64,000 nucleotides of DNA from Gordonia jinghuaiqii. Lineage in GTDB: Bacteria; Actinomycetota; Actinomycetes; Mycobacteriales; Mycobacteriaceae. Under the pieces are notes generated by a model, which had not been told where the DNA came from, made no database searches, and saw nothing but the letters and a program-made list of their open reading frames with translations. Location: contig NZ_CP059491.1 of NCBI RefSeq assembly GCF_014041935.1, positions 868,001 through 932,000 of the forward strand, in the 5' to 3' direction. Of the stretch, positions 1 to 8,233 are shown one piece after another; position 1 is the stretch's first letter, and each line of letters starts with the position of its first letter. The translations under genes were made by a program, and so were the position numbers.

Positions 1-1108
1 CGATGAAGAGTCCGCGGTGCCGGACCTGCGGGGAGGTCAGGGCCTCGTCGATGGTGTTCACCGAACTGGCGGGCACCCCGGCGGACTCGAGGCGTGCGGC
101 GAGATCCACGCGATCGTACTCGGCGATGCGTTCCCCCAGTGCTGCCGCGAGGACCTCGCGGTGGGCGGAGCGGTCCCTGTTGGAGGCGAAGCGCGGATCG
201 TCTGCGAGATGTGCGACGCCGAGTGTTTCGACCAGCGACCGGAATTGACGATCGTTGGCCGCACTGACGAAGAAGTCGCCGTCGCGCGCGGGAAACACCT
301 GGTAGGGCACGACCGTGGGATGGAAGTCCCCGGTGCGCTGCGGAATTCCGCCGCCCGCGATCCAATTCGCGGCGTGGGGGTGGAGGATCGATACGACGGA
401 GTCGAGCAGGGTCATGTCGACGAGTTGACCGCGGCCGCTGCGTTCACGCGCGAGCAGCGCGAGCAGGATGCCGCTCACGGCCATGTTCGCCGCCACGATG
501 TCGACGATCGGCACGCCCACGCGTAACGGGCTGCCGTCGGGATAACCGTTGATGCTCATCAGCCCGCCGAACGACTGGAGTACCGCGTCGTATCCGGGGA
601 GGCCGCCCATGGGTCCGTCCACGCCGAAACCGGTGATGCGGCAGTAGACCAGGTGGGGATGACGGTCGGCCAGAACGGTCTCGAAGTCGAAGCCCCAGCG
701 TGCCATCGTGCCCGCTTTGAAGTTCTCGATCAGCACATCGGCACCGGCGATGAGATCGGCCAGGATTGCGCGTCCCTGCTCGGTTCGCAGGTCCAGGCAG
801 ACGTTCTCCTTGCTGTGGTTGAGGCTGTCGTAGTAGGCACTACTGGCGCCGTCGTCGACGAACGGCGGGCCCCAGCCGCGGGTCTCGTCACCGCTGGGTG
901 CCTCGACCTTGATCACCTCGGCGCCGTGGTCGGCGAGTGTCTGGGCGCAGAACGGTCCCGCGAGCACCCGGCTCAGATCGAGCACCCGGACGCCGGTCAG
1001 CACGCCATTGCCGTCGGCGGAGTCCGCGGCGCGCCACGCGCCCCGCGGGCTCACCGCGGGCGACGGGTCGGGGGCGGTGTCGTCTCCGACGGTGAAGGTC
1101 GTACTCAC
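1..1108 (-). CDS. CaiB/BaiF family CoA-transferase (3' end outside window)
   Basis: This is a class III CoA-transferase of the CaiB/BaiF type, moving CoA between an acyl-CoA donor and a carboxylic acid. Read on the minus strand it begins VSTTFTVGDD and soon shows the family start GVRVLDLSRVLAGPFCAQTL, followed by HGAEVIKVE, then a run ending in YYDSLNHSKEN and CLDLRTEQGR. The fold-typical GYDAVLQSFGGLMSINGYPD region follows. About 369 codons are visible; full proteins are near 400, so only the C-terminus is missing. The GTG start overlaps the stop of the upstream acyl-CoA dehydrogenase by 4 bp (GTGA), so it is the fourth gene of a coupled operon. A role in activating an acid intermediate for beta-oxidation is inferred from the neighbours. 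Confidence 0.9.
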   Translation of the reverse strand, partial: MSTTFTVGDDTAPDPSPAVSPRGAWRAADSADGNGVLTGVRVLDLSRVLAGPFCAQTLADHGAEVIKVEAPSGDETRGWGPPFVDDGASSAYYDSLNHSKENVCLDLRTEQGRAILADLIAGADVLIENFKAGTMARWGFDFETVLADRHPHLVYCRITGFGVDGPMGGLPGYDAVLQSFGGLMSINGYPDGSPLRVGVPIVDIVAANMAVSGILLALLARERSGRGQLVDMTLLDSVVSILHPHAANWIAGGGIPQRTGDFHPTVVPYQVFPARDGDFFVSAANDRQFRSLVETLGVAHLADDPRFASNRDRSAHREVLAAALGERIAEYDRVDLAARLESAGVPASSVNTIDEALTSPQVRHRGLFI

Positions 1109-2217
1109 GGCGAAGTCCGCTCTGTCGGTGCCGGTTCGGCATGTTCGGGGCCAGGCCCGGATGTGGTGCCGGTGATCAGGTCCCACGGATCGAGCTCGTC
1201 ATCGAGGATCTGCGCGGCGAGCACACCCGCCCACTCCCGTTCGGTGCCGAAGCGGTCGCGCCATGCCCACAACGCCGTGGTCGAACGTCCGAGCGGATGC
1301 TCGGAGGTGAACCCGATCGCGCCGTGGATCTGATGTCCCGCGGCAGCGACTTCGTGGCTGTGCAGCGAGGTGACGACCTTCGCTGCCGCCGTGGCGCTGC
1401 GGGCGATCCGCGGATCACTCGAATCGGCTGCGACGGCGCGACGGGCCCCGATCTCCATCATCGTCGTCGAGGCGGCCATCGAGGCCAGTCGCTGCTGGAT
1501 GGCCTGGAACTTCGTCAGCGGCCGACCGAACTGGGTCCGCTCGGACGCGTACTGCACGGTCCGGTCGCGAACCGCTCCGGCCGCCGCCGACATCGCCGCC
1601 GCGTACACCAGGGCGCCGCGCTGTCTCAGCTCCGCCGCGGTGACCGAAGACTCCGCGACGGACATCGCCGGGACCGAGTCCAGCGTGACGGTCCCGATCG
1701 AGGCACCCAGGAGATCGCTGCCCACGGTCACCGACACACCTTCGTGGGCCAGCGGAAGAGTCGCCACGAGGGCGCCGGAGTCCTCGTTCTCGGGTAGCAG
1801 GACGACGAGCGAGGAGGCGGGGGAGACGTGGACGACATCGCCGACCGTGCACGTCACCCGGATGACGTCGCCGGATGAGTCCACGACGAATCCGGCGTCG
1901 GCGACCCCGATCGTCGTGACGTCCTCGCCGAGGCCCAGTCCGATCGTGCCGGACAGCCAGGCGGCGAGCATCGCGTGCTCGATGAACGGGACCAGTGCGC
2001 CGCTCGCGATCACGGTGGACAGCACGGCGACCGCATCGGTCGTCTCGCATCCGTGGCCGCCTGCCTCTGCCGGGACGTCGACCGAGGTGAAGCCCGCCGC
2101 CACCAGTGCATTCCAGAGTTCGTCGGACACGCCGTCTGCGGGGGTCTCGGTGTCGATCTCGATACGCTCGAGCATCGAGCGGGTGGCGGTGGTCAGTTCG
2201 TCGGCCAGTTCGCTCAT
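1105..2217 (-). CDS. Acyl-CoA dehydrogenase family protein (370 aa)
   Basis: This FAD-dependent acyl-CoA dehydrogenase should introduce an alpha,beta double bond into an acyl-CoA. The C-terminal domain carries the family signature ERTQFGRPLTKFQAIQQRLA and the later HQIHGAIGFTSEHPLGR stretch. The N-terminal half is less conserved, as in the short partner subunits of actinobacterial heterotetrameric enzymes. The chosen ATG (MSELADEL) overlaps the stop of the preceding acyl-CoA dehydrogenase by 4 bp (ATGA). The frame stays open upstream of this ATG, but that part lies inside the preceding gene. Two adjacent dehydrogenase genes in one operon suggest an alpha2beta2 complex, as known for the steroid FadE pairs of Mycobacterium; that is inference. 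The substrate is unknown. Confidence 0.88.
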   Translation of the reverse strand: MSELADELTTATRSMLERIEIDTETPADGVSDELWNALVAAGFTSVDVPAEAGGHGCETTDAVAVLSTVIASGALVPFIEHAMLAAWLSGTIGLGLGEDVTTIGVADAGFVVDSSGDVIRVTCTVGDVVHVSPASSLVVLLPENEDSGALVATLPLAHEGVSVTVGSDLLGASIGTVTLDSVPAMSVAESSVTAAELRQRGALVYAAAMSAAAGAVRDRTVQYASERTQFGRPLTKFQAIQQRLASMAASTTMMEIGARRAVAADSSDPRIARSATAAAKVVTSLHSHEVAAAGHQIHGAIGFTSEHPLGRSTTALWAWRDRFGTEREWAGVLAAQILDDELDPWDLITGTTSGPGPEHAEPAPTERTSP

Positions 2218-3374
2218 CGGATCCCCAATCCGCGCGCGACGATGCCGCGCAAGATCTCGTTGGTTCCGCCCCGGAGGGTGAAAGCCGGTGTGTGGAGCAC
2301 GCTTTGCGCCAGTAAACGTTCGAGCGGTGTTCCGCCTTCGCGGCGTGCGACGATCCCCGAGGCGTTCCGGACCGCGGTCACCAGATCGCCCTCGAAGGTG
2401 GAGCCCAGGTCCTTGACCATCGCGGCGAGCACCTCGGGGTTGCGGCCGGCGGAGAGTTCGTCGGCCACCTGCAGGGACATCCCGCGCAGCGCCCACGCCT
2501 GAGCGGTGAGCGTGCCCAGGGTCGTCCGCTGCTCGGGCGTCGACCCGTTCTCGCGCAGGTCCCGCGCCCACGCCCGGAGCAGGGGCATCGTGCTCAGGTA
2601 CCGTTCGGGACCGGAGCGCTCGAAGGCCAGTTCGCCCATGACCTGAGCCCATCCTCGCCCGCGTTCGCCGAGCAACGCGGACTTGTCGACGACCGCGTCG
2701 TGGAAGATGACCTCGTTGAAGTGCGCCTGCCCGTCGATGCTGCGGATGGGCCGGATCTCGATGTCCGGGTGGGGCAGGTCGACGACGAGCTGCGAGAGTC
2801 CCTGTTGGCGATCGTCCGGGCGGCCGTCGGTGCGTGCCAGCAGCACCATCGCGTGGGCCAGGTGGGCGCCCGTGGTCCAGACCTTGGTCCCGGTGATCGT
2901 CCAGGTGTCACCGTTGTCGACAGCGCGCGTGCGGACGGCTGCCAGGTCGGAGCCGGCGTCGGGCTCGCTCATGCCGATCGCGAAAAAGGCCGTACCGGAG
3001 GCTATCCCGGGTAGGTATCGCTGTTTCTGGTCGTCGGTTCCGTTCGCCAGGATGCCCGGCGCCATCTGACGGTCGGCGATCCAGTGGGCGGCGACCGGGG
3101 CGCCGTGCGCGAGGAGCTCCTCGGTCACCACGAAACGCTCGACGGGGGTCCGGCCGTGCCCGCCGTGCTCGGTCGGAATCGTCATGCCGACCCACCCGCG
3201 CTCACCCAGGCGTCGACTGAAGTCGGGATCGAACCCCGTCATCCAGCTGTCGACATCGGGCACGAAGGCGCTGTCGTCGATCTCTTCGCGCAGGAACGCG
3301 CGAACCTCGGCACGCAGTGCGGCGAGGTCGTCTGCGGTCACCGCGCGGCTCGTTCCGGAGGTCGTTGCCGTCAC
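2214..3374 (-). CDS. Acyl-CoA dehydrogenase family protein (386 aa)
   Basis: This is the larger acyl-CoA dehydrogenase of the operon. It has the typical N-terminal helical domain (DDLAALRAEVRAFLREEI, ending in GHGRTPVERFVVTEELLAHG). The central FAD/substrate segment reads FFAIGMSEPDAGSDLAAVRT, then WTITGTKVWTTGAHLAHAM. The C-terminus is the classic RGGTNEILRGIVARGLGIR. A GTG start at 3374 is preferred because it overlaps the crotonase stop by 4 bp (GTGA). The frame continues 18 codons further upstream, but only inside the crotonase gene. It is likely the catalytic partner of the 370-aa paralogue encoded immediately downstream. It probably acts in side-chain or ring-fragment beta-oxidation; the exact substrate is not evident. 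Confidence 0.9.
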   Translation of the reverse strand: MTATTSGTSRAVTADDLAALRAEVRAFLREEIDDSAFVPDVDSWMTGFDPDFSRRLGERGWVGMTIPTEHGGHGRTPVERFVVTEELLAHGAPVAAHWIADRQMAPGILANGTDDQKQRYLPGIASGTAFFAIGMSEPDAGSDLAAVRTRAVDNGDTWTITGTKVWTTGAHLAHAMVLLARTDGRPDDRQQGLSQLVVDLPHPDIEIRPIRSIDGQAHFNEVIFHDAVVDKSALLGERGRGWAQVMGELAFERSGPERYLSTMPLLRAWARDLRENGSTPEQRTTLGTLTAQAWALRGMSLQVADELSAGRNPEVLAAMVKDLGSTFEGDLVTAVRNASGIVARREGGTPLERLLAQSVLHTPAFTLRGGTNEILRGIVARGLGIR

Positions 3375-4195
3375 TGTTGCGGGCCTCGGGATGACCAGGC
3401 CTGCTTGCCCTTTCGGGACATCGACCACATCTGAACGCCGCGTTCGATCTCCAGTGCCGACGACCAGCTGACCGCGGGCGGTCCGAGTTCCAGCCGGGCG
3501 CTGGTCATGATCCTGCGGGTCAGCTCCGGATCACGCGCGGCCGGGCCGGTCAGTCCGTCCACGAGCGCCGGTAGTTCGTCAACCGGTACGGCCGCGTACG
3601 CGAGGCCGCGTGCGACCGCCTCGGTGCCGGTGAGGTGTTGACCGCACGCGGCCATGGCGATGGTCGTCGACCAGCCCACGGCGCGCCCGAGGAGCGACAG
3701 GTGACCCCCGCCGGGGTGGATGCTCCGCGCGAGAAACCCGCTGTCGAGGACCGAGTCCGGCGTGGTGACGAGAACATCGGTGGCCATGGCCAGGTTCAGG
3801 CCGGCCCCCACCGCGCCGCCGACGACCACCGAGATGGTGGGTACGGGCAGTGAACCCACCCGGACGAATGCGCCGTAGACGGCAGAGGTACGTGAGACCG
3901 CCTCCGGCGAGGCCGGATCCGAGGAGGAGGTGGCCAGATCATGGGTGTCGGCGCCGCTGCAGAAGTACTGTCCCGCGGCATCGACCACCACGGCCCCGAT
4001 GCTCGGGTCGTGCGCCACCAGGTCGCAGAACTCGTCGATCGCTGCAGCCATGGAGAGGCTGATGGCATTCTTGCGGCGCGGGTTGTTGAGCGTCAGCCGC
4101 GCGACGCCGTCGACGACAGTCGTTATCACAGTGGGTGATTCAGTGTCAGCTGACTCGGAGGTGGCGGTTCCGGGATCTATCGGCTCTGAGGTCAT
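3371..4195 (-). CDS. Enoyl-CoA hydratase/isomerase (crotonase) family protein
   Basis: A 274-aa crotonase-fold protein. The CoA-binding and oxyanion segments are present: RLTLNNPRRKNAIS near residue 35, then GQYFCSGADTHDL and VVGGAVGAGLNLAMATDVLV. The two glutamates that act as acid/base in classical hydratases appear not to be conserved: the equivalent of GCELAMMCD reads GLNLAMATD, and the second region reads SGFLARSIHPGGGH. The reaction may therefore be isomerisation, C-C cleavage or another crotonase chemistry rather than simple hydration. It is the first gene of the minus-strand operon and is divergent from the SDR at 4405. The shared intergenic region contains a 28-bp inverted repeat, a likely operator. 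Confidence 0.85.
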   Translation of the reverse strand: MTSEPIDPGTATSESADTESPTVITTVVDGVARLTLNNPRRKNAISLSMAAAIDEFCDLVAHDPSIGAVVVDAAGQYFCSGADTHDLATSSSDPASPEAVSRTSAVYGAFVRVGSLPVPTISVVVGGAVGAGLNLAMATDVLVTTPDSVLDSGFLARSIHPGGGHLSLLGRAVGWSTTIAMAACGQHLTGTEAVARGLAYAAVPVDELPALVDGLTGPAARDPELTRRIMTSARLELGPPAVSWSSALEIERGVQMWSMSRKGKQAWSSRGPQQ

Positions 4196-4210
4196 GTCGC
4201 CGACCCTACA

Positions 4211-4238
4211 AGATTGGATACAAAATCACATCCAATCT
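4211..4238. promoter_or_regulatory. Inverted repeat in divergent promoter (candidate operator)
   Basis: Two perfect 9-bp arms, AGATTGGAT (4211-4219) and ATCCAATCT (4230-4238), flank a 10-bp AT-rich spacer. They lie 16 bp upstream of the crotonase start and 167 bp upstream of the SDR start at 4405. The AT content contrasts with the GC-rich surroundings. It probably binds a dimeric regulator controlling one or both divergent operons. No regulator gene is adjacent, so the factor is unknown. Confidence 0.6.
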
Positions 4239-4404
4239 CTCGAACGAGGTCAGGTGGGCGTCCGCTGAGTGGGAAGCCGGACGGCGAGTGTTGCCTTCGT
4301 CACTAATGTCCGCAGTCGAGATTCCCGCGCGTTCGGCACGTGAGCGTGAAGACGTCGCTGTTCGATTCGGTCGCATCGTTGCGGCCGGCAAGGAGGAGTA
4401 CGAC

Positions 4405-5163
4405 ATGTTCGATTTGACGGGACGTATCGCGTTCGTGAGCGGTGCGGGGCAGAGCGTCGGCGAAGGGATCGCGAAAGTCCTTGGAAAGCAGGGCGCCTCC
4501 GTGATCGTCAACGATCTGCACAGTGATCGCGCGGAGAAGGTCGCGGCTGCGATCGCCGAGGAGGGCAACCGCGCGGTTGCCGCGGCGTTCGACGTGACCG
4601 ACTTCGACGCGACCCGGGACGGCATCCGAGCCGCCGAGGCCGAACTCGGTGGGCCGGTCGACATCGTGGTGAACAATGCCGGAGTCGCCGAAGGCCGGAT
4701 CATCAAGCCGTTCCGCGAACTGTCGCCGGAGGACTGGCGGGCCCCCATCGACCTGAACATCTTCGGGGCGATGAACTGCATCAAGGTCGTCCTGGACGGG
4801 ATGTGTGACGCGGGTTGGGGGCGGATCGTGCAGATCTCGTCCGGGTCGGCGCGCACCGGTCAGAACATCAACCAGACCATGTACGCCACCGGCAAGAGCG
4901 GTATCGAGGGTTTCATTCGTCACCTGGCGGCCGAGACCGGCCGGTACGGTGTCACCGCCAACATCGTCGCCCTCGGTCATCAGAAGAACCTCGAGGACAA
5001 GATGCCCGCGGACATGATCGAGGCCATCCTGACGACGATCCCGATCGGCCGACTCGGTGATCCGACCGAGGTCGGGGCTTTCTGTGCCTACCTCGCCTCC
5101 GAGGAGGCCGGCGGTATCACCGGGCAGACCCTCGACTTCAACGGCGGATCCCAGACGCGATGA
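4405..5163 (+). CDS. SDR family oxidoreductase
   Basis: A 252-aa classical short-chain dehydrogenase/reductase, NAD(P)-dependent. The nucleotide-binding motif is SGAGQSVGEGIA at the N-terminus, NNAG is present (VDIVVNNAGVAEG), the catalytic serine is in QISSGSA, and the YxxxK motif is YATGK. The ATG at 4405 follows a strong ribosome-binding site (AGGAGGAG at 4391-4398). The open frame continues upstream to 4135 but only as non-homologous sequence. The 3' end overlaps the VOC gene by 4 bp. It is first in a three-gene operon with a VOC protein and a KstD-like flavoprotein. It likely interconverts a ring hydroxyl and keto group on a polycyclic substrate; this is inferred from context. Confidence 0.9.
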   Translation: MFDLTGRIAFVSGAGQSVGEGIAKVLGKQGASVIVNDLHSDRAEKVAAAIAEEGNRAVAAAFDVTDFDATRDGIRAAEAELGGPVDIVVNNAGVAEGRIIKPFRELSPEDWRAPIDLNIFGAMNCIKVVLDGMCDAGWGRIVQISSGSARTGQNINQTMYATGKSGIEGFIRHLAAETGRYGVTANIVALGHQKNLEDKMPADMIEAILTTIPIGRLGDPTEVGAFCAYLASEEAGGITGQTLDFNGGSQTR

Positions 5164-5591
5164 GCGTCGCGATCACCCTCTCGCTCACCGCGATCAGAGT
5201 CAGCGATCTGGCCCGGTCGGTCGCCTTCTACACCAGCGGATGCGGTTTCGTGATGGAGCGCGAGTTCACCACGCCGAGCTTCACCGCGGCCATCGTGCGC
5301 GCGGGTTCAGCCGGCCTCGAACTCATCCTCCCAGCCGAAACAGCCTCCGCGGCCGCGGATCACGGGTCCATGCTGCGTAAGTTCGTGCTCAACACCGATG
5401 ACCCGGCGGCGGTGATGAGTCGTGCCTGTGCGCTCGGCGGCACCGAGATCACCGCGGCGACCGACCATCCCGAGTACGGGATGACGATCGGTGTGATCAC
5501 CGACCCCGACGGATACGAGTTGGAGTTCGTCGGACGCCTCGACGCCCCGGGATGTATCGCCGGGCACGAACAAGGAGTGCATCAGAGATGA
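5160..5591 (+). CDS. VOC (glyoxalase/bleomycin-resistance/dioxygenase) family protein
   Basis: A 143-aa single vicinal-oxygen-chelate domain protein. It begins with the beta-alpha-beta motif LTAIRVSDLARSVAFYTSGC and ends with the strand TDPDGYELEFVGRLD, whose glutamate is the usual last metal ligand. The ATG overlaps the SDR stop (ATGA), and the 3' end overlaps the next flavoprotein gene in the same way, so it is translationally coupled on both sides. Members of this fold include isomerases, epimerases, lyases and extradiol dioxygenases. One domain of this size fits an epimerase, isomerase or glyoxalase-like enzyme better than an extradiol dioxygenase. Its specific role here is unknown. Confidence 0.8.
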   Translation: MSVAITLSLTAIRVSDLARSVAFYTSGCGFVMEREFTTPSFTAAIVRAGSAGLELILPAETASAAADHGSMLRKFVLNTDDPAAVMSRACALGGTEITAATDHPEYGMTIGVITDPDGYELEFVGRLDAPGCIAGHEQGVHQR

Positions 5592-7186
5592 CCAGAGCAC
5601 GGGGTGCGCAGGGAATGACATGGAACAGCAGTTTCGACGTGGTCGTCGTCGGGTCGGGCGGGGCCGCGCTCGCCGGAGCACTCGCCGCGGTCGCCCGTGG
5701 GCTGACCGTGTGTGTGGTGGAGAAGACGGATCGGTTCGGGGGGACCTCGGCCTACTCGGGGGGCAGTGTGTGGTTACCGGGTAACCACGTCCTCGAGCGT
5801 GACGGGGTCGACGACTCGGTGGAGGCGGGTCTGACCTACTTCCGCGAGACCGTCGGCGACCGGACCGATCCGACTGTGCAGCGCGCATTCTTGGAGACCG
5901 GACCGGTGGTCGCCGAGTTCTTGGAGAACGAGGTCGGCATCCCCCTCGAGCACCGGCCATTCCCGGACTACTTCGCGGCCCCGGGTCGTAAGGACCACGG
6001 CCGCAGCATCTTTGCCAAGCCGATCACGGCCGGAGAGGTGGGCCCCCGGATCGACGACATCCGTCCGATGGTCCCCGCCGACCAGTTCGGGATCGAGATG
6101 GACCGTAGGGTGCTGGACGGCGGACAGGCGTGGATCGCACGGATGCTGCTGTCTCTCGACGCGTCCGGGCGCGCCGAACTGCACTTGGAGAGCGCCGCCG
6201 AATCGCTCGTCTCCGATGGCTCCGGACGCGTCACCGGCGTGGTGGTCCGCACCGCCGAGGGCGAACGGCGACTGCATGCGCGGGGCGGCGTCCTACTCGC
6301 GGCCGGCGGCTTCGAACGCAACACCGGACTTCGGCAGGACCTTCAGCAGATGCCGTCCGCCGACTGGACCTCGTCACATCCGTCCACCGGTTCGGGGGAC
6401 GCCATCGCGATGTTGCGGGATGTCGGAGCGAAACTCGATCTGCTCGACCAGGCGTGGTGGTGCCCGGCCACCCTCTTCCCGAACGGACACGCCGTTTTCA
6501 CGCTTGGGCTGCGCGCGGGGATCGTCGTCGACGAGACCGGGAGCCGATTCGCCAACGAGCTGTTGCCGTACGACCAGATGGGTCGGGCCCTGCGCGAACG
6601 GATGAGGGCCGGCAAGGGTGACGGGTTCTGGTACATCTTCGACGACCGGTTCGGCGACGACCTGCCGGCGATCTGTGCGCCGTTGCCGGATCGGGACGCG
6701 ATGACCGAGGCCGGGCTGTGGCACAGCGCGTCGTCGATCGGAGATCTCGCGGCAGCAATCGGCGTGGATGCGGAGACGCTCGTCGAGACCGTGGATCGCT
6801 TCAATCGGTTCGCCGCCAACGGGATCGATGACGACTTCCGTCGTGGCGAGGATCCCTACGGGCGCTTCTTCCTCGGTGCGCAGACGGCAGCGCAATGTCT
6901 GGTGGCGCTCGACGGCTCGCGTTTCCACGCGGTCCGGATGGTCCTCGGCGACCTCGGCACCAAGGGCGGAGCGGTGATCACCGGTGATGGTGCGGTCCTG
7001 CGGTCCGACGGGAACGGCGTGGTGGCCGGGTTGTACGCGGCGGGCAACTCGACGGCCTCGATCTCAGGCGAGGTCTATCCGGGTCCGGGAACGCCGCTCG
7101 GCTCCGGGATGGTCATGGCCTACCGAGCCGTGGCAGACATGGCCTCGCAGCTCGACGGCGCCAGAGCGGTTGTCGAGCCGGCCTGA
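5588..7186 (+). CDS. KstD-like FAD-dependent dehydrogenase (3-ketosteroid 1-dehydrogenase family, divergent)
   Basis: A 532-aa flavoprotein of the fumarate-reductase/KstD superfamily. The dinucleotide-binding motif VVVGSGGAALAG lies at residues 19-30, followed by VVEKTDRFGGTSAYSGGSVW. Residues corresponding to the KstD active site appear present: Tyr128 in FPDYF, Tyr328 in NELLPYDQ, and Tyr497 with Gly501 in VYPGPG. The FPDYFAAPGRKDHGRS region differs from the usual SDYHPELPGG of steroid KstDs, so the substrate may be an unusual cyclic enone or ketone. The ATG overlaps the VOC stop by 4 bp and has an AAGGAG element 10 bp upstream. A rho-independent-type hairpin follows the gene. The annotation as a ketone 1,2-desaturase is by family; it is not a confirmed steroid enzyme. 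Confidence 0.85.
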   Translation: MTRARGAQGMTWNSSFDVVVVGSGGAALAGALAAVARGLTVCVVEKTDRFGGTSAYSGGSVWLPGNHVLERDGVDDSVEAGLTYFRETVGDRTDPTVQRAFLETGPVVAEFLENEVGIPLEHRPFPDYFAAPGRKDHGRSIFAKPITAGEVGPRIDDIRPMVPADQFGIEMDRRVLDGGQAWIARMLLSLDASGRAELHLESAAESLVSDGSGRVTGVVVRTAEGERRLHARGGVLLAAGGFERNTGLRQDLQQMPSADWTSSHPSTGSGDAIAMLRDVGAKLDLLDQAWWCPATLFPNGHAVFTLGLRAGIVVDETGSRFANELLPYDQMGRALRERMRAGKGDGFWYIFDDRFGDDLPAICAPLPDRDAMTEAGLWHSASSIGDLAAAIGVDAETLVETVDRFNRFAANGIDDDFRRGEDPYGRFFLGAQTAAQCLVALDGSRFHAVRMVLGDLGTKGGAVITGDGAVLRSDGNGVVAGLYAAGNSTASISGEVYPGPGTPLGSGMVMAYRAVADMASQLDGARAVVEPA

Positions 7187-7241
7187 CCCCGAAAGGCCTG
7201 CGGGCTCGGAGTTCCGGGCCTAGAACTCCGCCCCCCAAACT

Positions 7242-7279
7242 CCGGGCCGTGGTGCTGCGCGATGCGCACCACGGCCCGG
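7242..7279. terminator. Strong GC-rich hairpin between convergent genes
   Basis: A perfect 14-bp stem, CCGGGCCGTGGTGC (7242-7255) with GCACCACGGCCCGG (7266-7279), and a 10-nt loop. It lies between the convergent KstD-like gene (ends 7186) and the SDR (ends 7305). The stem is symmetrical, so it may stop transcription from both sides. There is no U-tract, which is usual for actinobacterial terminators. Confidence 0.8.
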
Positions 7280-7304
7280 CTTCATGTTCGCGGGTGGGTT
7301 CGAG

Positions 7305-8102
7305 TCACATGTGACTGCCGCCGTCCACGCGGACTTCGGTGCCACTGATGAAGGCCCCGTCGTCGGATGCCAGCATGGCGACCACTCCGGCGACCCTGTC
7401 CGGGCCCGCCATCCCCGGGATTCTGACGTCGTCGGATTCCGACGGCTCCACCCGTACGACCGGCTGCATCTTCGCGAACAGACTCACATCGGAGTCCTCG
7501 GGCAGACCGGGTGCGGCAGTCATTCCGGACGAGATGCTTCCGGGCGCCACCGACACGGCCCGGAGGCCATACTCGGCGAACTCCAACGCGATGGTGTGGG
7601 TCATCGACTGCACCCCGCCCTTGCTCGCCGCGTACGCGGCCATGTACGGGTGGGCGAAGCTCGCAGAGGTGGAGCTGAAGTTGACGATCACCCCGCGTCC
7701 CGATTCGATCAGCGCGGGCAGGGACTCGCGGATCATGAGGAACGTACCGGTCAGGTTGACGCGGATGATCTGATCCCATTCCTGCAGCGTGACCTGCTCG
7801 GTGTGCCCGCTGCGCAGGATTCCGGCGGCATTCACCAGCACGTCGAGCCCGCCGAGATGATCGGTGGCGAACGCGACACCATCGCGCACGGCGGCCTCGT
7901 CCCCGATGTCGATGACATGCGTGACGAGCCGGTCCGGTCCGGCGACATCGGCGGCGACCTGCGCGGTCGCGGCCAGTCCGTCGGCCGACACGTCGGCGCC
8001 GACAACGGTCGCGCCCTCCGACAACAGGCGGAGCACCGTCGCCTTCCCTATTCCCGAGGCCGCGCCGGTGACCAGGACCCGTCGGCCGTCGAATCGTTGC
8101 AT
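7305..8102 (-). CDS. SDR family oxidoreductase
   Basis: A 265-aa classical SDR starting MQRFDGRRVLVTGAASGIGK. The TGAASGIG cofactor motif is followed by LDVLVNAAGI, the catalytic serine in VNFSSTSAS, and YAASK as the active-site YxxxK. The C-terminus ISGTEVRVDGGSHM is the usual SDR end. The ATG at 8102 has GAGGAGGA close upstream; the frame continues upstream without SDR homology. It stands alone on the minus strand next to the IclR gene. A copy of the 13-bp motif shared with two catabolic promoters lies 92 bp upstream of its start, so IclR control is likely (inference). The gene is separated from the convergent KstD-like gene by the hairpin at 7242-7279. Confidence 0.9.
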   Translation of the reverse strand: MQRFDGRRVLVTGAASGIGKATVLRLLSEGATVVGADVSADGLAATAQVAADVAGPDRLVTHVIDIGDEAAVRDGVAFATDHLGGLDVLVNAAGILRSGHTEQVTLQEWDQIIRVNLTGTFLMIRESLPALIESGRGVIVNFSSTSASFAHPYMAAYAASKGGVQSMTHTIALEFAEYGLRAVSVAPGSISSGMTAAPGLPEDSDVSLFAKMQPVVRVEPSESDDVRIPGMAGPDRVAGVVAMLASDDGAFISGTEVRVDGGSHM

Positions 8103-8194
8103 CTGTCCTCCTCGTCGATGGCCCCGGGTCGGGGCCGCACAGGGTCTGTGCGCCTCGATGGTGCCTGCGCGAGGAGGCGCCGACGCCCCCGTTT

Positions 8195-8207
8195 CCCACT
8201 CGGTGGG
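8195..8207. promoter_or_regulatory. 13-bp near-palindrome, copy A (putative IclR operator)
   Basis: CCCACTCGGTGGG: arms CCCAC/GTGGG around TCG. It is 92 bp upstream of the SDR start at 8102 (minus strand). The same consensus (CCCAYTSRGTGGG) occurs upstream of the Rieske operon and of the SDR at 15436. Confidence 0.6.
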
Positions 8208-8233
8208 TCGTCGGCGACGCAACGCCGATCGCG

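Noticed and set aside
4135..4404. N-terminal extension of the SDR at 4405
   Set aside because: It overlaps the crotonase start region and the inverted repeat, and the SDR fold starts at the ATG behind AGGAGGAG.
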